Source of the DNA: a bacterium
Lineage (GTDB): Bacteria; Hydrothermota; Tepidihabitantia; SM23-42; JAOAFX01
NCBI GenBank assembly: GCA_036382775.1
Contig: DASVHD010000045.1
Location: 1-56,770, forward strand
Reading direction: 5' to 3'
Length of the DNA: 56,770 nt
In this document: positions 36,186-44,615 of the stretch, one piece after another
How positions within the stretch are numbered: the first letter of the stretch is position 1
Layout of the letters: each line of letters begins with the position of its first letter
Notes under the pieces: model-generated
What the model saw: the letters and a program-made list of their open reading frames with translations, nothing else
Told to the model about the DNA's origin: nothing
Databases searched by the model: none
Translations under genes and position numbers: made by a program

Positions 36186-36214
36186 TTGACATCCCGTGAA
36201 TCAGTGGTTATAAT
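36186..36214 (+). promoter_or_regulatory. Perfect consensus promoter of the FG-GAP remnant
   Basis: TTGACA (36186-36191), 17-bp spacer, TATAAT (36209-36214), then AAGGAGG (36221-36227) and the ATG at 36234. Confidence 0.9.
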
Positions 36215-36233
36215 CCGGAAAAGGAGGCAATTC

Positions 36234-36575
36234 ATGAATAAAAACATCGGTATTAACGCATGCGCGCTGTTGTTCATTGTTATATGCTCGGTAAACCTAT
36301 CCTTTGCCCAGTGGATCCCTCAAAACCTTCTGGTAATGCCCGGCCAAAGTTATTATCCGGAGATCGTTGACGTGAACAACGACAGCATTTATGACATCGT
36401 CTCGCACTGCAATCCTGGCGGAGTATGGTTATGGGCGAGCGACGGCGGTTACTTGCCAAGCTGGACGCCGCTGGATACGATCACCATGCCGGGTATCTAT
36501 ATGTTTTGCGCTGCGGCCGGTGATTTCAACCAGATCTGTTGTTCTGGTCAGGTAAGGATGGCGCTTAAGGCCTGA
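36234..36575 (+). pseudogene. Truncated, frameshifted secreted FG-GAP-repeat protein
   Basis: The front end is intact: perfect promoter, AAGGAGG, ATG and a signal peptide (MNKNIGINACALLFIVICSV region ending SFAQ). One full FG-GAP-type repeat (PEIVDVNNDSIYDIV) and the start of a second (AAAGDFN) follow. After GDFN the open frame reads nonsense (QICCSGQVRMALKA). The neighbouring frame reads DLLFWSGKDGA, exactly what a continuing FG-GAP repeat should say, before its own stop. An internal deletion and frameshift with loss of the remainder is the simplest explanation. A 113-residue secreted stub may still be made. It is convergent with the PPIase operon, whose stop lies 7 nt away. An upstream in-frame extension to 36015 is not used, since it would cross the promoter. 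Confidence 0.8.
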
Positions 36576-36581
36576 GTCCGG

Positions 36582-37829
36582 TTACTGGAGCGGGAATATC
36601 TTTACGTAAGTTTTTTGTTTGAGTTCTTCAATGAGCCGGTCGTAGTGTTTTTGCAGTTCCTGTTCATACAGGTATTGGTAGATCCGTTCCCGCAGTTCGT
36701 CGAATTCAAGATGCTTCTCCGGCGTCTTTTCCCGGGCATAAAGCAGGTGATAACCGTAGGGCGTTAGGATCGGTTCGCTGACCTGACCCTGGGCCAGGTC
36801 TTTTACCACTTCGTCGAACGGCGGGGTCAGCTGGTTCACATAAAAATCGCCCAGGTCAACGTTAGGATCCATTGAATTGATCTTTGCCAGGCTGTCGAAA
36901 TTCGCGCCTTGTTCGATCTGTTCCTTGATCCGGCGGGCCAGGTTGGCGACACGGATAGTGTCGGCTTTTGTCGTCTCGACCGTGAGCAGGATCTGCCGTG
37001 CCAGGACCCAGTCTGGTCCTTTGTTCAGCACTTCCACGATATGGTACCCGAGGCGAGTGGGGAACGGCTGCGAAACGACCCCGGGTTTGAGCGAGAAAAT
37101 GACCTTTTCAAATTCCTCGAGCGTTTCGCCTTTCTTGATCCTGCCAAGCATGCCGCCCTGCCGCTTGGAATTTTCATCTTCGGAAAATTCCTGGGCTATG
37201 ACGCTGAAATCTCCGCCGGCCAAGATCAGTTTGTATACTTCGATAGCCCGGTCGAACTGCTTTTTCAGGGCATCCTCGCCCGGTCTGATGACAAGGAGGA
37301 TATGGGCGAGCTTTATCCGGCCCGGCATGAACGCGATCGAATCTTTGTTCTGGTCGTAGAACCGGCGGACCGCGATCGGCGATATCATGATCTTGGTGCC
37401 CCATTTTTTCATGATCAGTTCCTGCATTAGCATCTTTGTCCGCTGGCTTTCCTCGGCGTTCTTTTTGATCTCCTCAAGGGTAATCCCGCGTTCTGCAAGC
37501 CACTTATAAAAATCGGCCTCCGACGGGAAATTCTGCTTGATGTTCTCGATGATCGTCTTTACGCGGCTTTGCAGCTCATCGTTGGAGATCCCGATCGATT
37601 CCACTTCCGCCTGCACGACCATGAGCCGGCTGGCGATGAGCTCGTTGAGGACATAGGTCCTGATCTCCTCATCGGTCCCGAACATGGTCTTTGCGGCCGG
37701 ATCGCTGGCGATGTACGCCGAGTTGGCGGCGACCTCGCTTTCCAGAATGACATCATCACCGACAATGGCGGCGACCTGGTCGGCGAGCGCGCCAAAAACA
37801 ATAGACAGGAGTGCGATCAGCATCGGCAT
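36582..37829 (-). CDS. surA: SurA-like periplasmic peptidyl-prolyl isomerase with two parvulin domains
   Basis: A 415-residue periplasmic chaperone. A signal peptide (MPMLIALLSIVFGALA) is followed by the SurA N-terminal helical domain (AAIVGDDVILESEV). Two rotamase domains lie at about 170-275 (IKLAHILL, GGMLGRIKKGE, LGYHIVEVL) and about 280-380 (ARQILL, VDLGDFYV, YGYHLLYARE), with a C-terminal helix. The domain order is that of SurA. In Gram-negative bacteria SurA escorts outer-membrane proteins to the BAM machinery. It is the third gene of a run of three isomerases, 25 nt after the middle gene. The ribosome-binding site is weak (GGGGGA). The gene symbol is by family architecture, not proven orthology. 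Confidence 0.85.
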   Translation of the reverse strand: MPMLIALLSIVFGALADQVAAIVGDDVILESEVAANSAYIASDPAAKTMFGTDEEIRTYVLNELIASRLMVVQAEVESIGISNDELQSRVKTIIENIKQNFPSEADFYKWLAERGITLEEIKKNAEESQRTKMLMQELIMKKWGTKIMISPIAVRRFYDQNKDSIAFMPGRIKLAHILLVIRPGEDALKKQFDRAIEVYKLILAGGDFSVIAQEFSEDENSKRQGGMLGRIKKGETLEEFEKVIFSLKPGVVSQPFPTRLGYHIVEVLNKGPDWVLARQILLTVETTKADTIRVANLARRIKEQIEQGANFDSLAKINSMDPNVDLGDFYVNQLTPPFDEVVKDLAQGQVSEPILTPYGYHLLYAREKTPEKHLEFDELRERIYQYLYEQELQKHYDRLIEELKQKTYVKIFPLQ

Positions 37830-37854
37830 CGCTGGATCCCCCGGTGTTGTATCC

Positions 37855-38694
37855 TTATTTCTTGAGCGGCGCCAGGTCGACCGTGATCTTGTATTTTGTC
37901 TTAAGACTGTCTACATAGGAGCGCAGGAATTCCTGGTATTTCTGCGACATCAGGTAATTGTAGATCTGGGAACTGTACGTGTTGAAATCGACCTTGGAAA
38001 ACATTTTTTTCCTGTCGACCATCTTCACGATAAGAAAGGTTCCCTGGACATAAGGGATGATGCCGGACAATTCGCCGGGCTGCATCTTGAAGATCTGCTC
38101 CTCGACGGCAAAATCACCAAGACTGCCGCGCGGGATGTAATCGGTGACCACTCTCGGGTCGGCAGGGTTCTCAAGCCTGGTCAGGGAGCGTTCCCTGGCG
38201 ATCTTGAAGAAATCCGCACCTGATTTGATCTCCGCCAAAGTCCGCGCTGCAAGCTCATAGTTCTGAAGGACGATCTGACCGAGCTTGACCGCGTACAGGA
38301 ATTCGTCATTATGCAGGTCGAAGTAGTTCCTGACGTCCTGTTCGCCCACGGCCGAGCCGCCGAACTCCCGGCGGACGATCTCCATTGCCAGCAGGTTCTT
38401 GCGATACTGGCTAATGACCAGTTTCACCGAATCTTCCTTATCAATGCCTTTTTTCAGGGCCTCGAGATACAGTATTTCCTGTTCTGCCCAGTTGTCAAGA
38501 AAGGCCTTGATATTGTCGTCCGAAAGCTTGCTGAGCTCTGATTCGGGAACGTATTTTCTAAGTTCATCAACGGTCAGGACCGAACCGTTGATCCGGACCA
38601 GTATGTCGGTGCTCTTTTTTGTGCATGTCGTGATGACCGCGCAGAGCATCAGGCAGGCAATGAGCCCGGTACGCACAAAAGATCTCGGTGTCAT
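37855..38694 (-). CDS. Parvulin-type peptidyl-prolyl isomerase, probably exported
   Basis: A 279-residue PrsA/SurA-like protein. The N-terminus has a basic start and hydrophobic stretch (LIACLMLCAVITTC) that could be a lipoprotein signal, but ITTC is a poor lipobox. A helical chaperone domain (VRINGSVLTVDELRKYV) and one parvulin domain (about 130-235) follow. The latter is degenerate around VKLGQIVLQNYE, PRGSLGDFAVEEQIF and GTFLIVKMVDRKK. A C-terminal helix follows. AAGGAGG precedes the ATG, which overlaps the stop of the upstream isomerase gene by 4 nt. Probably a chaperone for envelope proteins; isomerase activity is uncertain given the diverged core. Confidence 0.75.
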   Translation of the reverse strand: MTPRSFVRTGLIACLMLCAVITTCTKKSTDILVRINGSVLTVDELRKYVPESELSKLSDDNIKAFLDNWAEQEILYLEALKKGIDKEDSVKLVISQYRKNLLAMEIVRREFGGSAVGEQDVRNYFDLHNDEFLYAVKLGQIVLQNYELAARTLAEIKSGADFFKIARERSLTRLENPADPRVVTDYIPRGSLGDFAVEEQIFKMQPGELSGIIPYVQGTFLIVKMVDRKKMFSKVDFNTYSSQIYNYLMSQKYQEFLRSYVDSLKTKYKITVDLAPLKK

Positions 38695-39998
38695 TTTTCC
38701 TCCTTCTTTGACATCAATTCGCTGACCGCTTTTTCGTTCAACTGGGGATTGTACTTCGCCCGCAGTTCGGTAAAGAGCGTCTCGCGCAGGGATGCGATCG
38801 TATTTTCACGGATCTTTGACGAGACTTGAGTGTATACGTCCTGGAGTTTTTTATCCTTGTAGGTTTCCGGATGATCTTTGAAGTATTTAGTGACCATCGC
38901 GGAATCGATAACGATCTTTTCAAGAACATTGTCAGAATAGAACTTCTGGTAAAGCAGCGTGTTCAGGGCGCTGCGCAGGTCGTTCTTGATCTTGGGCAGA
39001 TTTTCGGCTTTCGTTCGGACGGCTTCTTCGTAGAGCAGGTCCGGAAGAAGAGCGCGCTGGACAAGGATCTTGGGGTCGATGCTGGAACGCTGGTATTGGT
39101 AACGGACCGCGTCAATGATCGAACGGACCCTGACGATGTTCGTATCCTTGCCGGTCACTTTTTTCACGATCCAGGTATCGAGGTCCTTGTCGGTGATCAA
39201 CGAATCTGGTTTTAAAAGACTCGCGAACCCTTCATCATTATATTCCACGTGGGCCTTGTCGATGAGCGCCGTCGTAAATTTCTCGCCCAGTTCCAGGGCT
39301 TTTTCGCGCAAAAGTGAGCTCTTGATGCTTTCTTTGACGTCATCGAATTTCGGGGTATCAGCCTTCTTGTGTTCGATAACCTTCAGGATATAGAAGTACT
39401 CGCCGAAGAGGATGGGTTCGGTCGTAGTACCGAGCTTTGCTTTCTTCACCGCTTCGAATATCTCGGGCGGCAGCGACAGCGCGGAAAAAGAGCCGATGTC
39501 GCCGTTCGCCGTTAAAGTGTCCAGCGAATATTTCAGGAGCGAATCGAATTCGATCCCGCGCTTGAGTTCCTTCCCCAGGAACGTTGCCAGCGATTCACTG
39601 GGCAGCACTATCTGCGCAAGGTGGTACTGGTCCATGTACTGGTTATACAATTTCTTCGCGTCGTAATCCGAGATCTTGATCTTGTCGATGACCTGTGCCT
39701 CGTAAAAACCGCGGGTGATGATATCTTTGCGGTTCGTTTCATAAGCCGCGGTCACAACCGGGTCTTTTTCATACCCCTGTTCCCGCGCCGCGTAGATCAC
39801 AAGCATCTGATTGACGAATTCATTGATCTTTTCGGTCCTTTTTATCGAATCGTCGGTAGGAGCGAACTGGATACGGCTGTTAAAATCATCGACCGTGTAT
39901 TGCTCTTTATTGATCGTAAGCAGGACCTTATTGTCGACACAACTGGCAAAAATCGATAATGCCAAACACAGTGCGAAAACGTATTTTAAGTATTTCAT
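38691..39998 (-). CDS. Parvulin-type isomerase lipoprotein
   Basis: A 435-residue lipoprotein. The ATG at 39998 has AAGGAGG upstream and gives a good signal with lipobox FASC (MKYLKYVFALCLALSIFASC). A SurA-N-like helical domain is followed by a parvulin-like domain (about 130-235, with YHLAQIVLPSES, GDIGSFSAL and EYFYILKVIEHKKAD). A long helical C-terminal region (about 240-435) is larger than in usual PrsA-type proteins and may be a second chaperone lobe. It is the first gene of the three-isomerase operon, behind a consensus promoter. It faces a TonB-dependent receptor gene across 554 nt of repeat-rich DNA. Likely membrane-anchored and periplasm-facing. Confidence 0.8.
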   Translation of the reverse strand: MKYLKYVFALCLALSIFASCVDNKVLLTINKEQYTVDDFNSRIQFAPTDDSIKRTEKINEFVNQMLVIYAAREQGYEKDPVVTAAYETNRKDIITRGFYEAQVIDKIKISDYDAKKLYNQYMDQYHLAQIVLPSESLATFLGKELKRGIEFDSLLKYSLDTLTANGDIGSFSALSLPPEIFEAVKKAKLGTTTEPILFGEYFYILKVIEHKKADTPKFDDVKESIKSSLLREKALELGEKFTTALIDKAHVEYNDEGFASLLKPDSLITDKDLDTWIVKKVTGKDTNIVRVRSIIDAVRYQYQRSSIDPKILVQRALLPDLLYEEAVRTKAENLPKIKNDLRSALNTLLYQKFYSDNVLEKIVIDSAMVTKYFKDHPETYKDKKLQDVYTQVSSKIRENTIASLRETLFTELRAKYNPQLNEKAVSELMSKKEEK

Positions 39999-40020
39999 GA
40001 TGTAAGCCTCCTTGACCGAA

Positions 40021-40048
40021 ATTATACACAATCTCGGCATAAAGTCAA
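40021..40048 (-). promoter_or_regulatory. Promoter of the three-isomerase operon
   Basis: Minus-strand TTGACT (40048-40043), 16-bp spacer, TATAAT (40026-40021), then AAGGAGG ahead of the ATG at 39998. Confidence 0.85.
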
Positions 40049-40097
40049 CCCCGTCTTCCAATTCCCCTCCCCCTTGATGGCAGCATTAAAGATTAAA

Positions 40098-40494
40098 CCC
40101 TCACCTTATTCCTCTCCCTTAAAAATGGAGAGGGTAGGGGTGAGGGATAACTGGTGTCCCTGTGGGAGGGAGGATAAAGGTGGGGGTGATTTGTAAATAC
40201 TCGACTTTCACAAGTCTATAAATTCGAATTTTTGCACTAGTTAAGGTGGTTCTCGACGCTCTCGACTACGCTCTAGACAGGTCCGCTCGAACGGTAAACC
40301 ACTGATGAACGGCTGAGATTGCTTCGCACGAAGATCACTCGCAATGACACCCCCCACCCTAACCCTCCCCCTCAAGGGGGGAGGATAAAGGTGGGGGTGA
40401 AAGGCCCATAAGATTGCTTCGTCTCCCTCGATAAACTCGGGATTCCTCGCAATGACGGAAAAAAGTCTGGATTCCCGTTTGCACGGGAATGACA
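40098..40494. repeat. Large cluster of dispersed repeats between divergent genes
   Basis: Fills most of the 554-nt gap. Units: a CCCTCACC...GGTGAGGG-type palindrome (40098-40146), a related half-unit (about 40167-40190), a TTCTCGAC...CGAACGGT unit (40248-40295), GAGATTGC...CGCAATGACA (40315-40349), another CCCCACCCT...GGTGGGGG palindrome (40350-40400), a second GATTGC...CGCAATGAC unit (40411-40456), and GGATTCCCG...CGGGAATGACA (40468-40494). No gene is seen in it. Confidence 0.7.
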
Positions 40495-40507
40495 TAGGGC
40501 TGAGCTC

Positions 40508-40535
40508 TTGACAATGGAAGCGTTGATATTATAAT
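40508..40535 (+). promoter_or_regulatory. Consensus promoter of the TonB-dependent receptor
   Basis: TTGACA (40508-40513), 16-bp spacer, TATAAT (40530-40535), then AGAGGG and the ATG at 40553. Confidence 0.88.
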
Positions 40536-40552
40536 GTAAGCAGAGGGTAAAG

Positions 40553-43099
40553 ATGGTTAACCTGCTCATGCTTGTCATATTCGCCGGGACCACCGGTAAG
40601 ATCCAGGGCGTGGTCAATGACGCGGATTCCGGCGAACCCATTCCCGAAGCGAACATTGTCATCACGGGCACGGGTATCGGCGCGGCCGCGGATGATAAAG
40701 GCTATTTCGCCATTTTAAACCTTGTGCCCGGCTCCTACGATGTGGAAGTATCCTGCATCGGATACGAAACCAAGCATATAAAAAAGGTCATGGTTCAGGT
40801 CGATAAAACTTCCAGGCTGTCGGTCAGCTTACAGCCGGCGCTGATCGAGATGCCGCCGGTGAGCGTTATTTATAAGCAAAAAGACATTGAAAAGGACTGG
40901 ACCGGCACGACCTATATTATCAGAAACGAGGAGATTCGCACCCTGCCCATCGATTACACGACCGGCCTGATCCAGTTCCAGCCGTCGGTCGCCCTCATGG
41001 ATACGTCATTGCACGTGCGGGGCGGCAGGCCGACCGAAGTCGCGTACCTTATCGACAATGTCTCGATCATTGATCCGCTCACCGGCGAACCGGCGATCAA
41101 CCTTTCAAAGAGCGTCGTCGAGGAGATAATTTTTTTACCGGGCGGCTTTGACGCCGAGTACGGTCGTGCCATGTCCGGCGTCGTCAATGTGATCACGCAG
41201 AACCCGATCGGTAGATTAAAAGCGGAAGCATCGGGCAAGAGCGAGCGGGTCATGCCGCTATATTATGATTTCGGCTATGAGAACGCGCAGGCAATCATGC
41301 ATCTACCATCATTCTTGCGATCGAAAGCGCTGATTTCACTGGACATGATGCACACGGATGACTGGCAGCCCAGGCTGGTATTATTACCGCACAAACAGCG
41401 GGATGATTACGCTTTGTATGGCAAGTGGGTAATGGCACCTTCGGGCAAACTTAGGGTGAGTTTGAGCGGAGCACAATCCCATTCCCAGTTTGATTTGTAT
41501 AACGGGTATCACTGGCGTATGCATCTTGAGCGTTTCCGCTCAGATCTGAAAAAAGGGAATTTGCAGGCTTTTAATTTGAATTATCTGCCGGATTCGCGCA
41601 AACTCTTCAACCTGACCTTGAGCCGGCTGTACTCCAGATATGTTTACGGTGTCAGGTTATACAAAGATTACGGTTTGTTCGAAGATTTTGAGTTTAAGGA
41701 TTACCGCGACCTGGAGTTTTTCATCGGAGCCGGCAGCATAAATAACCCCTTCGGAGTGCGTCGGGCATATGTACCTTATGACGCTGATTATTATGAGTAC
41801 CGCGACCGGTCATCGCAGGTCTTTAAAGCCAATGCCAGCACAGTGCTGGATATCCACGAGTATCATGAGATCAAAGGAGGCTTGGAATATACCTGCAATA
41901 TCTTCGATAATTTCACTTATTGGGTCAGCAATGATACGCTTGATCCGATCGTTGATGTATGGAATTACAAACCCGAAGAAGTTTCGGTTTATCTTCAAGA
42001 TAACATTGACTATAAAGGATTGTATGCGAAGATCGGGTGCCGATATGATTATTTTTCCAGCAAGATCCCAGGTGTGAATCCAAAATCCAATATTTCACCG
42101 AGGCTGGGATTCTCTTTTTTAGTTACCGAAAAATTCTTGTTCCGGGCAAATGTCGGCAGGTATACCCAGCCGCCATTGTATGACTGCATGTATAGGTATT
42201 ATTTGCAGCTGCCATATCCTGATTGGGTGTGGTATTACATGAAAATCATCGGTAATCCCAATCTGGAGCCGGAAAAAACAACAAGTTATGAAGTCGGATG
42301 TCAGGGCGCGATCCGCAAAAATATGAACATCACATGCAACGCGTTTTATAAAGACATAACCGGTTTGACCGGGACAAGAGCAATAGAAAATGAAGCTCAT
42401 ATCTACTGGTCTTACTTCAATGTCGAATATGGCAGCGCCAAGGGCATCGAAACAATCCTTGATTATTCCAATTCCGTGTTCACCGGCAAGATATCGTACA
42501 CGTTATCCTGGGCAAAGGGCACGAGTTCCTATGCCGCTGAAGTCCATGACGATTACTGGCGCGATACGACATATATCCCTTCGGCCGACGAGTATGACCT
42601 GGACTTTGACCAGCGCCACCGGTTCCTGGCGCAGGGCACGTTCAGTCTGCCCATGGCGGTCAAACTGCACCTTTTTGGTTATGTCGGTTTTGGTTTTCCC
42701 TATGCCGAGCCAAACGCCGAAAACAAGGTTTCAAACGCCCCGCGTTCAGAACTGCAGAAACAAATCGACTGCGTCGTGACCGCGCCCATAAGGATCGGCC
42801 GGTTCACGGTGAACGCGCTGGCCGAGGTCATTAATATTTTGGATATCAGGTACCAGAAGACTCCGTACAGTTCGATCTATATGTATTCACCTCCCAGGGC
42901 CGAGGAACTTGATGATTACATGACCATGGATGCGCCCTATTATCACCCGGCCGTGGATTTTAACCATGACGGCGTGATCACTCCCCGGGAAGAATATACT
43001 GCGCATCAAGACATGTGGAGATTTTATAACCAACAAGCCTGGATTAACGTTAATTCCGCGCCGCGGCGGGCAAGGGTGGGGATAACGCTGAATTTTTGA
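40553..43099 (+). CDS. TonB-dependent receptor with carboxypeptidase-like N-terminal domain
   Basis: An 848-residue outer-membrane protein. A short signal-like start (MVNLLMLVIFAGTTG) is followed by a carboxypeptidase-regulatory-like beta-sandwich (about 15-95: GVVNDADSGEPIPEANIVI, NLVPGSYDVEVSCIGYE). A plug domain spans about 110-225 (LHVRGGRPTEVAYLIDNVSI, GGFDAEYGRAMSGVVNVIT). A 22-strand-type barrel continues to the end and finishes RVGITLNF with the terminal Phe. The architecture is that of CarboxypepD_reg-like TonB receptors of FCB-type bacteria. No SusD partner is adjacent, so a role in glycan uptake is not supported. A DHDG-like loop (DFNHDGVITP) near the C-terminus suggests Ca2+ binding. 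Divergent from the isomerases that help fold such barrels. Confidence 0.9.
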   Translation: MVNLLMLVIFAGTTGKIQGVVNDADSGEPIPEANIVITGTGIGAAADDKGYFAILNLVPGSYDVEVSCIGYETKHIKKVMVQVDKTSRLSVSLQPALIEMPPVSVIYKQKDIEKDWTGTTYIIRNEEIRTLPIDYTTGLIQFQPSVALMDTSLHVRGGRPTEVAYLIDNVSIIDPLTGEPAINLSKSVVEEIIFLPGGFDAEYGRAMSGVVNVITQNPIGRLKAEASGKSERVMPLYYDFGYENAQAIMHLPSFLRSKALISLDMMHTDDWQPRLVLLPHKQRDDYALYGKWVMAPSGKLRVSLSGAQSHSQFDLYNGYHWRMHLERFRSDLKKGNLQAFNLNYLPDSRKLFNLTLSRLYSRYVYGVRLYKDYGLFEDFEFKDYRDLEFFIGAGSINNPFGVRRAYVPYDADYYEYRDRSSQVFKANASTVLDIHEYHEIKGGLEYTCNIFDNFTYWVSNDTLDPIVDVWNYKPEEVSVYLQDNIDYKGLYAKIGCRYDYFSSKIPGVNPKSNISPRLGFSFLVTEKFLFRANVGRYTQPPLYDCMYRYYLQLPYPDWVWYYMKIIGNPNLEPEKTTSYEVGCQGAIRKNMNITCNAFYKDITGLTGTRAIENEAHIYWSYFNVEYGSAKGIETILDYSNSVFTGKISYTLSWAKGTSSYAAEVHDDYWRDTTYIPSADEYDLDFDQRHRFLAQGTFSLPMAVKLHLFGYVGFGFPYAEPNAENKVSNAPRSELQKQIDCVVTAPIRIGRFTVNALAEVINILDIRYQKTPYSSIYMYSPPRAEELDDYMTMDAPYYHPAVDFNHDGVITPREEYTAHQDMWRFYNQQAWINVNSAPRRARVGITLNF

Positions 43100-43142
43100 T
43101 CCATCTGGACTGGAAGACATAAGCCATTCGGCATGGATGCAG

Positions 43143-43225
43143 TTATGGTTATTGGTAATTGGTTAATGGTTAAATATTTAACTATATTATTTTCGATTAT
43201 TTAACCATTTAACGATTTAGCCAAG
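43143..43225. repeat. 8-bp-period inverted repeat tract
   Basis: The left arm has TGGTTATT, GGTAATTG, GTTAATGG, TTAAATAT. The right arm has ATTTAACC, ATTTAACG, ATTTAGCC. The arms are complementary around a TATTTTCGATT centre. It lies between the TonB receptor and AI-2E-family genes. Confidence 0.6.
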
Positions 43226-43247
43226 AATTCTTTTTCATGCGTGGTTC

Positions 43248-43275
43248 TTGATTTAATATAGAGATTGTATATATT
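43248..43275 (+). promoter_or_regulatory. Promoter of the AI-2E-family gene, leaderless layout
   Basis: TTGATT (43248-43253), 16-bp spacer, TATATT (43270-43275). The ATG at 43281 follows after 5 nt; no Shine-Dalgarno is present. Confidence 0.65.
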
Positions 43276-43280
43276 TATTC

Positions 43281-44432
43281 ATGGAAAGGATCATCCTCTA
43301 CATCACCATTCTGATCACCGCGGCTTTCATTATTATTTCAAAGATCTTCGATCCGATCTGGCTGATCGTGCTCGTACTGACGATACTCTGGTATCACCGT
43401 GAAGAAAGCAATATCCGGCCGTTTTTCATTATCAACCTTCTGCTCTTTCTCTGTTATTTCGTTTTTCATTATTTTTCCCTGCTCGTTCCTTTCATAATCG
43501 GTATGGGGCTTTCGTATATACTGGCGCCGGCCGTGAACTGGCTGGAAAGGCGGCGCGTGCCCAATGCGGTCGCGATCCTGGCGGTACTCATTCCTTTCAT
43601 TGTCGTGATCCCGCTGGTCATCTTCATGGTCATATTCGGGCTGGTCGACGAGGTCCAGGTCATGATCAGCAGGATCCCAGATGTCATCCAGTACGTGCAG
43701 GACCTTCTGGGGCTTATCATCGCTAAATTATCCAACATTGGGATCAGCATAGATCCGGACCTGATCGCGAATACCGTCACTGACCAGCTGACCAATATCC
43801 TGAGCGGTTTTTTCATCACGATCGGGCAGATCGGCAAGGGCATCCGGGATCTGGTCATCATTTTGTATAATCTGGTATTGATACCGCTCTCCGGATACCT
43901 GTTCCTTGCCGACCGCAAGAGGATCGCGCTCTGGTTTAAAGAACTGTTCCCCGCGGACGAGCAGGCGCAGGTCAGTGAATTCATCGGCCGGTTGAACATA
44001 TCGTTCGCCAAGTTTTTCCGGGGACAGCTCCTGCTGATGCTCGTGGTCGGCGTGATCGTCGGGTTTTGCCTGTGGATCCTGGGGATAAGATATTACCTCT
44101 TGCTGGCGATCGTGGCCGCGCTGGCAAATATCATTCCGAACGTGGGTTTTATCCTGAGTTTCCTGCCCGCGATCCTGATCGGCGCTTTGAGCCCTTCTCC
44201 TTGGGCTGCCTTGATGAAAATATGCGCGGTCTACCTGGGCGAACAGCTCCTGGAAAATTTCCTGCTGGGACCCTTGATCGTCGGCCGGGCATCGCGCCTT
44301 AACCCGGTCGTGGTTATGATCGTGCTCGTGCTGGGCGGCGCGGTCTTCGGGATCTGGGGCGTGATCATCGCCGTACCGGTCGCGATCTTCCTGCGCGAAT
44401 ACTTGAATTATTTTTTGGGCCTGAATCTGTAA
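43281..44432 (+). CDS. AI-2E/PerM-family membrane transporter
   Basis: A 383-residue inner-membrane protein with about eight transmembrane segments. A pair lies at 5-45, one near 50-78 follows, then PFIIGMGLSYILAPAVNWLERRRVPNA is split between TM and loop. A long amphipathic loop (about 130-190, IPDVIQYVQDLLG) follows, then the C-terminal TM group with the family's GPLIVGRASRLNPVVV near 330-345. The PerM/AI-2E family exports diverse small molecules or ions; the autoinducer label is historical and the substrate cannot be predicted. It is followed by repeat DNA and then a cargo gene. Translation is apparently leaderless. Confidence 0.85.
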   Translation: MERIILYITILITAAFIIISKIFDPIWLIVLVLTILWYHREESNIRPFFIINLLLFLCYFVFHYFSLLVPFIIGMGLSYILAPAVNWLERRRVPNAVAILAVLIPFIVVIPLVIFMVIFGLVDEVQVMISRIPDVIQYVQDLLGLIIAKLSNIGISIDPDLIANTVTDQLTNILSGFFITIGQIGKGIRDLVIILYNLVLIPLSGYLFLADRKRIALWFKELFPADEQAQVSEFIGRLNISFAKFFRGQLLLMLVVGVIVGFCLWILGIRYYLLLAIVAALANIIPNVGFILSFLPAILIGALSPSPWAALMKICAVYLGEQLLENFLLGPLIVGRASRLNPVVVMIVLVLGGAVFGIWGVIIAVPVAIFLREYLNYFLGLNL

Positions 44433-44437
44433 GATTT

Positions 44438-44556
44438 TGTCATTCCCGCCCCTGCTTCCGCAGGAGTAAACTTGTCCCCGCATAAGCGGGAAGAAGGAAT
44501 CCAGAAGATAAAAGAAAATGAAAAAGCCTGGATTCCGCATCAAGTGCGGAATGACA
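44438..44556. repeat. Inverted pair of GGATTCCGC...GGAATGACA repeats
   Basis: A minus-oriented unit (44438-44503: GTCATTCCCGC ... GGAATCCA) faces a plus-oriented unit (44529-44556: TGGATTCCGC ... GCGGAATGACA) across 25 nt. Together they form a large hairpin between two plus-strand genes. It may act as a terminator of the AI-2E-family gene. Confidence 0.7.
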
Positions 44557-44615
44557 TATAAGGATAACGAAAAAAAGAAGGTTCATCGAGAATGCCGAGC
44601 CAAAAGGAGAACAAT

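Noticed and set aside
36015-36233. Upstream extension of the FG-GAP remnant
   Set aside because: It would start inside the divergent M1 gene and run through a perfect promoter and ribosome-binding site; the signal peptide begins at 36234.
43281-44432. Quorum-sensing exporter suggested by the AI-2E family name
   Set aside because: The family is functionally broad and no luxS or other signalling gene is adjacent; the substrate cannot be inferred.
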